Positions 1 to 10,639 of a stretch of DNA of 64,000 bases are shown in pieces. Positions within the stretch are counted from its first letter, which is position 1; every line of letters starts with the position of its first letter. The position numbers were made by a program, and so were the translations under genes. Under the pieces are notes generated by a model that was not told the origin of the DNA, searched no databases, and was given only the letters and a program-made list of their open reading frames with translations. Source of the DNA: Gordionus sp. m RMFG-2023 (Eukaryota > Nematomorpha > Gordioida > Chordodea > Parachordodidae); contig NC_088778.1 in NCBI RefSeq assembly GCF_954871325.1, forward strand, positions 28,195,120 to 28,259,119, read 5' to 3'.

Positions 1-322
1 CTCAATTTAAATATCAATATTAATTTGGTAACTTTAATAAAAATGCTCAATTGAAATTATATTGTATTTCATAATTTTAATAATGCTCAATCTAAATATC
101 AATATTAATTTAAAAATGCTCAATTGAAATTATATTGTATTTCATAATTTTAATAATGCTCAATCTAAATATTATTAATTTGGTAACTTTAATAAAAATG
201 CTCAATTGAAATTATATTGTATTTCATAATTTTAATAATGCTCAATCTAAATATTATTAATTTGGTAACTTTAATAAAAATGCTCAATTGAAATTATATT
301 GTATTTCATAATTTTAATAATG
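1..322. repeat. 82-bp tandem repeat, four copies, continues left
   Basis: Units begin at 1, 86, 159 and 241, each starting with CTCAAT and ending in TTTTAATAATG. The third and fourth units (159-240 and 241-322) are identical. The first is 85 bp and the second lacks about 10 bp in the middle. The array runs straight into the transposase reading frame that follows, and its last bases (AATGCTCAATCTAAA) are themselves open in that frame. It therefore looks like expansion of a piece of the transposase gene. Confidence 0.9.
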
Positions 323-339
323 CTCAATCTAAAAATCAT

Positions 340-963
340 GTGGGGCAACAATTTCAGATTTATGATATTCCAGGAGTGTTAAAAAATGAAATACCAAGGG
401 CAGTGACATCAAATAATATATTAAATGGATTCTTAGCATGTGGCATATTTCCTTTAAACCCAAATATATTTACAGAACAAGATTATATCTGCTGTAATAA
501 TTCAAATGCTAACTCAAATATTGAATTTGAAAATAATGATGAAAATATTACAGTGACTCAAAATAATGATAGTGATTTATCTATATTATTGAACGAAAAT
601 GTTCCAGATGATATTGATGAACCTTATCATGATATGTTACCATCATGCTCAAAAAATTATAATAAAGTATTCAATCCTTCATCTATAATACCTATTCCAA
701 AATTATTCAATATTTCATCGGATAAAATATCTAAAAAAAAGAATTCAGAAATATTAACATCTACACCTTATAAAAAAAAATTATTAATTCAGAGAAAAAA
801 AAAGATATCAAAAAATAATTGTGTATGTGTTATTTGTAATAAAAACTATAAAAATAGTCGCGAGGGCGATGAATGGCTAAAATGTACAATGTGCCTTGAA
901 TGGGCACATTCTAAATGTGCTATTTATGATAATTATTTTACATGTCCTTATTGTATCGATTAG
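340..963 (+). CDS. C-terminal part of a pogo/jerky-like DDE transposase with PHD-type finger
   Basis: A 207-codon open frame. Residues 7-50 (QIYDIPGVLKNEIPRA, then NNILNGFLACGIFPLNPNIF) match the region just after the DDE core in pogo/Tigger/jerky-like transposases, where the usual pattern is IYD-(I/V)-A and later GF-(R/x)-x-(C/T)-GI-(F/Y)-P-(F/L)-N. The middle is acidic and Asn-rich linker. The last 50 residues hold a zinc finger: CVIC, then CTMC, then WAHSKC, then CPYC. This is the Cys4-His-Cys3 spacing of a PHD finger, a known C-terminal add-on of this transposase group. The catalytic core is not in the window; the 82-bp array lies where it should continue, so the gene is cut or expanded there. 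The ATG at 340 is probably not the real start. The gene is followed at 1286 by a terminal repeat flanked by TA. Confidence 0.7.
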   Translation: MGQQFQIYDIPGVLKNEIPRAVTSNNILNGFLACGIFPLNPNIFTEQDYICCNNSNANSNIEFENNDENITVTQNNDSDLSILLNENVPDDIDEPYHDMLPSCSKNYNKVFNPSSIIPIPKLFNISSDKISKKKNSEILTSTPYKKKLLIQRKKKISKNNCVCVICNKNYKNSREGDEWLKCTMCLEWAHSKCAIYDNYFTCPYCID

Positions 964-1309
964 TTTTTAAATAAAAATCATAAATAAATCTTAAATTTGT
1001 AATATTTGTTAAATAAAACAATAAATATGTGTCAAATATTATTTTAACCACTTTACCCTAGTGCTTATCCATTTTACCCTGTACCCAGGGTAAAATGGCG
1101 AAAATGAGTAGTTTTACATAACTAATCATAGCTCCTAAAATATTATAGGTAGAGGGCTACACTTTTTTTTATCTTGTAGAAGAGAGATGGGGCTACACAT
1201 TGATCTATAATTTGTTGTGTTTGACTCTTGTTTAAAATTTTTATGGTAAATATGCAAAATGCCTATCGTTTTACCCCGGTCTCCCCTACTTTTAACATTA
1301 TTCCTACTT

Positions 1310-2231
1310 TTACACGTAATATTTTTCACTTTTTTTTAAAATTTTGCATTTCCTAGAATCTTTATCAATATTAATTAAATTATTTATATTATAACATTTT
1401 TTCTCTTTTATTATTATTTCTTCAAATTTTACTATGTGATTAATATAACTATATATAAACGTTTCTACTATATCATTTTTTAATATTTTTACCGACGTAA
1501 TTTCAAAATTTTTAGTATTAATTTCTAACTTTTCTACAATTTTTGTTTTATAAATGTCTACTTTTTCTGCGTCAATTCTACAAAATTGTCTCTTGTTAAA
1601 CTCATTAGTCGTTTTCCACTCTTCATACGACTTACTATTAATATCACTACCAAGTAAAGAACTATATACTATTTCTACATCAATTGGCTTATCCTTCATT
1701 ATTGGTATTTTTACTTCTATTTTTACATTTATTGGTTTTTTTACTTTCTTCATTATTTTTTATACTATTATATTTATAATTATTATCATTATTATATCGA
1801 TACTTATTGTAATTGATATTATGATTATTATTTCTATTGTTAAATCTCGCATAATTATTATATTCCTTATTATTGTAATGTCTTTCGTAACAATTTTTAC
1901 ACTCATAATGATTATTATAATTATTCCTATAACTTTTGGTTTGCACTTTATCATTTAAATAATTATGATGTAATTTAGGTGTTTCTTTTATCTCCTTTTC
2001 TGCCTTATAGCCAGATAAATATTTTAATATTGTCATAGTTTTCTCAAAAGTTGCATCTCTCCCTGTTGGTAACCTTATTGCTTCCATTAATACGTCCATC
2101 TCCAAATATAGACCTTCTGGAAGATTTTGAAGCAATACCTTAGCGCTTTTTACAATCTTATATTTAAAAAAAAATTTCTCCAATTCATTTATATATTTAT
2201 TTACATCATTATCATATTTTGGATAGTCCAT
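1310..2231 (-). pseudogene. possible retroelement gag/protease-region fossil
   Basis: Two overlapping minus-strand open frames (2231-1689 and 1753-1310). The first begins MDYPKYDNDVNKYINELEKF and has a helical, gag-like N-terminal half, then an Asn/Tyr/Lys-rich low-complexity tail with a CKNCYERHY segment. The second includes QFCRIDAEKVD, which weakly resembles a retroviral-type protease active-site context. I see no reverse transcriptase, integrase or terminal repeats nearby. It looks broken and old. The low-complexity tail could mislead, so the family call is tentative. Confidence 0.3.
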
Positions 2232-4208
2232 TTTAATTAATTTTATTTTAATATACTTTAATTTACTTTAAGTTTTTAGATTTATACGTCATATTTATTT
2301 TATATCTCTTACGTGTTTTAGAATTTATTAAATATGATCTTTAAGAATCCATTTCCATAATATTTTGTCCATGATTTTCCACATGTATCAATTCCATCAA
2401 CCATTGATACCTAAATATTTATTTATTTATTTATTTTTTTAGAAAAATTATAAAATAATTAATTTTTTATTCATCATACTACTTTTTCCGCTGCCACCAT
2501 ATAAGAATTTTACGATTTCTCGGATATGTGATAATATTTAATTTATCTTTTTTTATTATAACATATAAATTTCAAAACTCTCATATAACAAAAAAAACAC
2601 GACTATATATATCTATAAAAACAAATTAAACTTTAACAACCTAAAGTCATAATCACAATATACTTTAAATTATAGTTCAAATTTTATAACCTTTTATCTT
2701 TAATATCCCACAGTGATAATTTATACAATTTTAAAAGTTACAATTTCAAAGTTAATATAAATTTAGATAATTTTCCTAATACAATAATATATTACATTAT
2801 AATTTTAAATTAATTAGTGATTCATGACTGTCATCAGAGGAGGATGACTATTTTAAAAAAATTTTATTTTTAAATATGATATCATCAATAGCGTCTCTGC
2901 ATGGCGCATAGCTTGGATTCCCTAAAAAACTTGAAGAGCTCCTAAAATGTTAGCAAAAAAATGAAAGTAATAAAAGGTAATTTAGAAAATATTTTAAAAA
3001 AAAATTTTGAACGCCCTTAGTTTGTAAAGTCTAGTAACGCCCTTGGTTATCATATATACAGTTTAGATATTATTTTAATTACTTTATATAATTTCAATTA
3101 CATTAATAAAACGGAAAAATTTAAAAGAATTTGCTCATCGATGGCAGTAAGGTTTAGCCATCGATTAACAAAATCTTTAGATAACTTGCGTGATGCTATT
3201 TTGGCTAAAATTTTAATTTTAAAATTGGCCAATGTGAGCTATTTAATGACGCTATATAAATTCTATAATTGCTTTTTAAAAAAAATGAAGAAATAAAAAG
3301 AAAATTTATAAACATAACAGAATAAATATTTAATATGAATACCAATTTACTATATGGAGCAATATACAAAGGAACATTGTTTAAACCTAAACTAACATGG
3401 TGATAGAATATACCTTTTACCAGCTATAATTAAAAAAATATAATAAAATGATCAAACCATACTATATTTTCCTATTCGTTATTTCATTACGAATACACTT
3501 AAAATATTTTTTTCAAAAGTATTATATAAATTCTACATTATCTGATTTTAATCATGAAAAATATGATATTTAAATTTATTTTAAACATAATTTTTTTTAT
3601 AGGCCAATTTTTGAAACAAAATTTATAAATATCTAAACTTTAATCATATATAATCCGATTTATATTTGTAATATATGTCATAAATGTTTTAAAAATTTAG
3701 AGCTTTGCTTCATAGACCCAGATTAGTCTTGTTAAACGGCTTGATTTGAGACGATTTTTAACAACAGCTAGTCAAATATTTTAGCCAGGAAAATATTGCC
3801 TAAGCTCCGAGATTTTACTAATAGATGTTGAAACCTTTATGCCATCTATGAGCAAAATTTTGATGCAATATTTTTTTGGATAAAATATTGAGTTGGCCGT
3901 TTTTAAAAGTGGGCTCTAATCGAACCGTTTAACAAACACTAACACAGATTTTTACTTTTTAGCAAATAAAAAACTTTAATCATCTTAAACGCCTGTTTAA
4001 GTTTAAACAAATAATATAGTGTCTCTACGGTAATTTGCTTTGAAATATTGCTTATAATTAACCTACAAATTTATTAAGTATTTTCAGGTAGAAAATCGCT
4101 TACTTGAGATACTAGATATCTAATACTGGGTAAAGTGAGATAACATTTATTTTAATTTAAACAAGCATATTAATTCAATGAGATATTTACAATATAAATC
4201 GTGTTAAG
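2232..4208. other. AT-rich spacer with a weak MITE remnant
   Basis: No coding signal recognised. Around 3125-3240 there is a diverged piece resembling the interior of the GTTAAACGG MITE family. A good copy of that MITE lies at 3722-3942. Exons e1-e9 of MX1 would be expected here but I could not find them. Confidence 0.4.
3722..3942. mobile_element. GTTAAACGG palindromic MITE, copy 1
   Basis: The left end ATTAGTCTTGTTAAACGGC is mirrored by the right end ACCGTTTAACAAACACTAA. The inner arms carry CAAATATTTTAG and AAAATATTGAGTTGGCCG, so most of the element folds on itself. Six further copies lie in the window. There is no coding capacity. Confidence 0.75.
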
Positions 4209-4754
4209 GGAGCGATTTTATATATGACAATTGTAAAATATATATATTATTTAAATTTATTACTATAAAGCTTTAATGATAAAAAGATTAGGTAGAATAT
4301 TCTTTTAATAAAATATAAATTCTTGTAAATTTCTCATAAAAAAACCTAATTATCTTTTTCAAAGTAATTATTAATCCCTCTCACATATTCGTTTGTATTA
4401 GGGCAGTATTTAAAAATTTTCACAGATATAATATAAAACTAATATAATTAGTATTTTATTTTAAAACATTTAGAACATGTGAATGGCAATCTTGTAATAT
4501 CTATAGGTATTCTTATTTATTGTTGGAATAATTATTTAAATTTTTCATAAAAAACCCCCATCTGTTCATAAATAAATAATGAAAAAAATTTATAGTTTAT
4601 AATTTTAATTGAAAATATCAATAAATTTTTCCTATTTTACTAGGTAACAAAAAGTTCCGTAAACCAGGTTTATAACGTAAAATATATATTAGGATCTTTA
4701 ATCAATTTAATGACATTTTAGTCTTCGGATATATTGAAATTATTTCGTATACAG
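4209..4754 (+). CDS. MX1: microexon gene, partial (e10-e14)
   Basis: Five exons seen by comparison with the other MX copies: e10 4209-4232 (SDFIYDN), e11 4271-4291 (LMIKRL), e12 4474-4506 (HVNGNLVISI), e13 4644-4667 (NKKFRKP), e14 4722-4754 (FGYIEIISYT). Each follows AG, is followed by GT, is a multiple of three, and is stop-free in phase 1. Exon e12 keeps the MX-wide NG-x-L-(I/V)-IS core. The e10-e11 intron is only 38 nt, short for an animal. This is the only copy whose e10 is clean. Upstream exons e1-e9 and any terminal exons were not found, so the copy may be truncated. Function unknown; see MX4 for the fullest model. Confidence 0.7.
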
Positions 4755-6665
4755 GTTAAATGTCAACTAACTTATTAAAAGAATAAATTATTTTAACAAT
4801 TAAGCATTAAGTTTTATAGAAGTAAATAATTCGTAGAGATATAATAAATTAGGGTAATTGCATAACTCCTTTTTTTTTTTTAAATTTGTTTATCAGCAAA
4901 TTTTAGATAATTTCGTAAATATTTTTAATAGATAGCCTTTTTAGTTATAGTCACCTTTTCAAACATAGAGTAATATTTAAAACAAAATGAACTTATAACC
5001 ATGACTAGACTGAGAAATAACATTTTGTTTGAAAAAACAATATAATTGAAAAAAGAAAACCACTATGTTGACCAAAAAATAAATATATATAATTTATGAA
5101 GTGAGAGATGTAAAAAGTTATAGACCCTAATTGAGCCACCTGACATTATTTTTTCCAAAACTTAAATTTAGAATAAGTAAGGGTTAAGATAAAATGATAC
5201 ATAAATTAGAGTGTAACATATTAAGGTTAGAAGGAAATCATTGAGAATACTAATAATTTTTTCACTGTTCAGGACTCTTTCGCTTATGAGGCTAGAATAA
5301 GTTTTATTTCCTTTATATTTTTTTATACATATGAGTAAATATTAAAGACCATTTATTACCAGAGATTCATAAGATAAGATATGAAGCTGAGAATTCATAT
5401 GGGTTTGATGGAATTTGTTCTTAGGTCGCTATCAATTCCTCGTAAATTTTTATCGCCTCGACTAAGCATATGACGAAATGTTATATAACCGTTAGGGTTT
5501 AGCACCGTCTGATAAAACCTCAAAACTCAAAAAATATATTTTATTCAATTACTTTCTTTTATTAAATGCAATTTTAGATAAGCAACAATCACTCGAAAAC
5601 TTTTATGATATATTATTTATTTTAAAATATGACATGAATGTGAAAAAACATTCTAGAAAATTAAATGAAACAAATTTAAAACGATAATTATGACTTATAA
5701 ATAAATTTAATATATAAAGATCTTTACAAAAGTTCCTTCTTCCTTATTCTAAGACGAGCATTTAAAGAACTTTACCCACATCTTTTATAAGCAGACAGTA
5801 TAACATAATATTTTGACTATCGCCATGTGTTCGTCTCATTTTTAAAAACTTTTTTTTTATTTACATGATATTCAATCAATGAGAAGAGAATAATTGTGAA
5901 TAATTACTATTTTTTCAGACTTAGGGTTGAATCAATATTTTAATATTAAGGCCACGCTCGCCTGGGTATTTAACATGTCCAAATATCATCCTTAAATATG
6001 TCGGAGATAGGTAAAATAAAGGTAAATATGATAACTAGTACCATGTTACAATATATTTATTTTACTAGAATATTTTTAAACTCTTTATAAAGTTCTAAAA
6101 TTATAATGAATTATCATTGTTCGCTGACGATTATATTCTTTAAATAAATTTTAGCAGCAACCCTATTACTCTATTAAATTGATATTAAATTTGCAAAAGA
6201 TTTATTGTAAAATATATATAAAAATTATATCCTTTTTTTATTATTTCAGAAAAATTTATAAAATTTTATATCATAGCTAATTCATTTTTTTGCGATTTTT
6301 GAAAATCTTTTAGCTTAAAATTTTTATATATATTATAAATATAGAGGAATTATTTTATACATATTAAAACAGATTGAATATAAAAAAATATTTGGCTAAT
6401 GTCATATTAAAACATATGGCTTGGATAATTATATATTGTTGGTCCTTTATTATTATTTTAACCAGTGTCTATTTCATTTGGGTAGCGATAAAAACATATT
6501 TCGAAAAAAATTATAAAATCTAACCCTATCCCACATATCTATCTTCTTGAGATTTGGCAAGTTTTTTAGAGTTTATTTGCTTGATAATCCATATATTTTT
6601 TAATATTTTTATTGAATAAAGTTTATGATGCATAGTTTAAATACTTTTTTTAAATCATGATTTAG
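4755..6665. other. spacer between MX1 and MX2; possible early MX2 exon
   Basis: Mostly AT-rich spacer. At 5943-6002 a 60-nt AG/GT-bounded segment is open in one frame and ends with codons for KYVGD. An equivalent 59-60 nt segment at 58511-58570 ends with RYVG. Their phases do not agree cleanly, so I do not include them in the gene models. Confidence 0.35.
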
Positions 6666-7367
6666 CTCGTATGATACTTTGTAGACATAAAATTTCTTCG
6701 AGTAAGCCATCTTTAATTTATATTGCTGAAATTTAATTAAATAAAAATAATTAAATTTAGCTTATATGTGTGAAAAAGAAGGTATATCAATAAAAAAGAG
6801 AAATCTATTTAATCGATATAATATTTGTTTATAGATGGCGAAATTATATACACCACCCGATGTTTATAAATTATTTACAAATTGGGATTAGTATCTAATG
6901 TATTTCATAAATTGTACTTTTTTTTTGATTAGAGTTTATTAAAGATAAAGATTAAATAATTTAATGTGATAAAATTAATATTTTGGCTATATTTTTATTA
7001 AACAATATAGATGGTGCTGAAATGATTATTAGTAAGGCTTTTATATTTAAACAAACCCTTATAACAATTATGCTTATATTTTCTATAGAATACTTAAATA
7101 TTACGGACCATATCATCAAAAGTATATTATTTTTTTTGACTTTAAAATAATTTAATTAAATATTCATAATATCTAAAAATATTTTAAGCTCCAAATTTGT
7201 TGATGGGAATAAGTAAAATTTAAAAAAAAAATAATTCTTATGTAATTATTATTAAAAATAATAGGGCTGGGAAATGAAAATCTTACTCTTGACTTAGGTA
7301 TGAAATTTTCAGGAAATATTTATGTAAAAACATAATCTTAATGTAGATCAAGATGAAAATCCCAATA
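6666..7367 (+). CDS. MX2: microexon gene, exons e1-e8
   Basis: Eight exons: e1 6666-6701 (RMILCRHKISS), e2 6761-6781 (YMCEKE), e3 6835-6861 (GEIIYTTR), e4 7011-7031 (GAEMII), e5 7089-7121 (YLNITDHIIK), e6 7189-7212 (PNLLMGI), e7 7265-7297 (LGNENLTLDL), e8 7347-7367 (QDENPN). All are phase 1 at both ends and stop-free. The spliced e1-e2 joint gives C-RHKISS-T-Y-M-C, a Cys-Tyr-Cys arrangement. The e7-e8 intron is 49 nt. Exon e4 is 21 nt here instead of the usual 24, with a strong GTAAGG donor. No convincing e9-e16 follow before the foldback and retroelement cluster at 10 kb, so the copy may be cut off. Confidence 0.75.
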
Positions 7368-10126
7368 GTAAATATATAATGTTATAAATAAATAAAATTT
7401 TATTTAAAATGTAATTATTTTATTTGAATTTTTATTATTATATTATAATAATTTTTTCTTCTACTCAGTTTCCTTTCATGCCAAAAAATATATTGAGTTT
7501 TTCAGTTCAGTTTTTTAGAACCTGCAGGATGTATTCCTAAAAAATATATTATTTTATTTCTATTTTGTTTTTTATTCATATTAGTCTTTATATAAATCAA
7601 GCTAATATATTCAAAAGATTATTATCTATATTTAGGAATTATAAATTTTATGCATTTAAATTTATATTTATTTTATAAAAATGTACAAACTAAAATCTGA
7701 GTATTCTATACATATTAGAATACATTTCCAGTCCAAACAAATTTTTAAAAATAAAATTACTCTTAATTATTGATTTAAAATTAAGAATAAAAATAATCAT
7801 GAATTTAATATTCCAATTCAACATAAGAGGTATTCAGCAAATTTGAGTATTCAACAAATCTTGTTTCAGCATGTAATAATTATCTACCGCCTGAATTTAA
7901 TAATTTTGCCATGAACATTTCAAAACTCTTGATTTATATAAATTTTATAATATCTATTTTTCAAATTAAAAAGCTAATATTAACTCCGAAATTGTCTGAA
8001 ATTGATAAGAGAAGGTTTTTATATATGACTGGAATACCTACAAAATCAGATATTTAAGATTTTTTTAAAACTGCGCAATTATACAGCTCTGAATTTCTTA
8101 AACACCATAGATATTTTATTTCTAGTAGCTATTTAAGAAATTTCAGGGACATTCTTCATTTTAGTAAATTTGTAAAACTTAAAATAATTTAAAGTTGATT
8201 TTTTAAATTTTGAGAGGTATTAATTTGTAGGAAACGTAATGCAACATATCTAGAGTATTTGTTTTGCGATTTCAGACAATTTGGCTTTGAATTTTTGTGT
8301 ATTTTATAATTTATATTAAGAATATATGTAATGGAAAACGGGGATAGTATTATGCAGGGGCAGGTATTTCCCTAGCACATAATTTTAAAATAAATATACA
8401 TACGTTAAATTTAACCATAAATGTCTAAAAATGTTTTTACCGAAATACCTAAAAAGTTTTAAATGAAAATTTTAATTTTAGCAAGTCAAAAGTATCTTTT
8501 AAATTACTAACAAATTATTTTATAAAACTTACTAATTAAGCTAAATATGAGTTCAAAATAATAAAATAAACCTTAATCATGTAAATAAAGTTGTAAAATA
8601 ATTTTTTTCTAATTTCCACCGTAGAGAAATATGTAAAGAATAAAACTGGGTTAAAATATTATGGGTAAATTTGCCTCATCTATTTTTTATAAACTAGACT
8701 TCCACACCACCACCCCCTCCCCTCACATAAATTTGTAAAATTACGAATAATTTAAAAATATTTCAGACACTATCTGTTTACATGATAGGTACTTTATATA
8801 TGCTGAAATAGGGTTCTGGCAATCAAGTCTTTCAAAAAAAATTTTCAAAACGTGCTTTATATTTAAATTTTACAAATTTGTTAAAAAAAATCTAATTTGT
8901 TAAACTCCTATAAAAAAATATGTAATATATTTAAGATATTCTAATTAAGGAATGGTAGTTTCCATAAAACTGTATGGTATTTCTACAATTAGTTCTAATT
9001 TGAATAATTATAATACTATATAATCTACTTTAATATATAGTCTCTCTAACAAGTTATAGCATTAAACCAGGTAGATTAATTTTAACATTTTAGTCATATT
9101 TAGTGACGTAACCTTTAAAACGTCGGTCTAGAATTGGAGTGCTCCACTTGCGTAAATGTTTAAAATGAGAAAATTATCAATAAATTAAAATCAAATATAA
9201 AATTTATTTATCAATTTAATTAAAAATTTCATAGATAATTTTTCATATTGTTAATTAATTATTGCCTAAAAAAAATTTGATCAAAAAATGCAACTGAAGC
9301 AATCATAACTAGGATTTTTTTTATGTTCAAAATGCTCCATTATTTTTATTAGAATTTAATAAATATATTCAAAATAAGACTTTAAATCATGGAAATTAAT
9401 ATTATATCTTAATTTTTTCTAATTTATTCATGTAATAATGATCTTTAACTAAATTCATGATAATTTATCACGATTTTTTTAGAATATAAATCATAAAGAT
9501 TTATATAATTGAGACTAGCCTCAAAGTACTATGTCAAGTTTTTGTATGAAAAATTATCTGCAAACTCTAACTTTAACATTCTCCACTTCAAAAAATATAA
9601 ATACTTTTGCCATTCTCTTACATGGAATCCTAACAATAAATTTGCTATAGAAAGATTCTTTAGTTTCATCAGCTAAGTTGTAAAAAGCCTCATGAAAAAT
9701 TTAATCTGATCTGCATTAACTTTTTTATGACATTGAAATGTACATTTATAAGTCATTCTGAACATCCTTGCTATTTTCAAACCACCTTTAATATTGATGT
9801 AGGCCTCACCACATTCCCATAGTCTTTTTCTTTAATTTGCTTTGCTTAAAAATAAATCTCTATTTAAGAGTAAGTAATGCTTAACTCTTCAATACTCCGG
9901 TGGGGTGTATAAAACCCCAGGCTTGCTAGAATTGATATTACATAAAAATGGTTTCAATTTTTTTATAATTATCTCATTTTTCAGATTATTTTTATCATTT
10001 ATTATCATATCACAGAAAGATAAAGGATGTCATAATGCTATCAACTTTTCACTATAAGAAAATGTTGATAAAAATGATTCAAGCAAGCCTGAAATGACCA
10101 TTTATAATGACTAATGTTAGATATAA
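7368..10126. other. AT-rich spacer with decayed MX-like segments
   Basis: Segments at about 8.75-9.15 kb align with 62.6-63.05 kb, including a shared CATATTTAGTG-(A/G)-CGTAA word. This suggests a decayed downstream half of MX2. The exon-like piece ending near 8813 is shifted and lacks a GT donor. At 9881-9915 a TTAA-associated stem (GGGGTGTATAAAACCCC) is of unknown nature. No intact gene seen. Confidence 0.35.
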
Positions 10127-10394
10127 TGTATTGAATGACAAAAAAATAATTTTAAGAAGGTCTTACACACTTCTAACATAGAATACAAAAATATCCACTA
10201 CAAGGAGTATATATAATGTCATAATATCAATTCTTCAATATAAAACAAAAAAAGTTGATTTAATTATGACATTATGAAATTACTCCTTGAAATGGATATT
10301 TTTGTGTTTGTCATATTATGTGAATTAATTGATATTATGCTAGAAGTGTGTAAGACCATCTTAAAATTATATCATTTTTTTGTCATTCAATACA
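10127..10394. mobile_element. foldback (long inverted repeat) MITE
   Basis: Left arm about 10127-10222 and right arm about 10262-10394 are imperfect reverse complements over some 100 bp. Both ends read TGTATTGAATGACAAAAAA inward. Shared inner words include GGTCTTACACACTTCTA and AAAAATATCCA. The spacer is about 40 bp. The element could form a long hairpin. No coding capacity; superfamily not assigned. Confidence 0.8.
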
Positions 10395-10639
10395 CCATAC
10401 CTGTTATAAATGCGATATAATATATATTATTGTTATAAATGATTATACAATACATTATTATGATAATTGACATTATATGATATATATGAAATGTGTGAAT
10501 AAAGTCATATGAATGTAAATTAATAGCGGCGAAATTTCTTATTGTTAATAAAGAAGAAAAACCAACTACTGTAATAGGTAAAAGTGACGAATTAAACATT
10601 TTAATTAAAAAAAGTGGTGAAATAAATATAAATGTTAAT

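Larger units (their letters stand above)
1..1286 (+). mobile_element. right part of a pogo-like DNA transposon, TA-flanked
   Basis: The element ends at 1286 with GGTCTCCCC followed by TA (1287-1288). Read inward, the terminus is GGGGAGACCGGGGTAAAA. A subterminal perfect inverted repeat at 1069-1098 (CCATTTTACCCTG, TACC spacer, CAGGGTAAAATGG) carries the same GGGTAAAA word. TA duplication and a transposase of the pogo type agree with each other. The left end is outside the window. Elements at 50123-51120 and 60567-62334 share the GGGGAGAC terminus. Confidence 0.65.

Noticed and set aside
1-322. Regularly spaced repeat that superficially resembles a CRISPR array
   Set aside because: Whole 82-bp units are repeated with no unique spacers, in eukaryotic transposon sequence.
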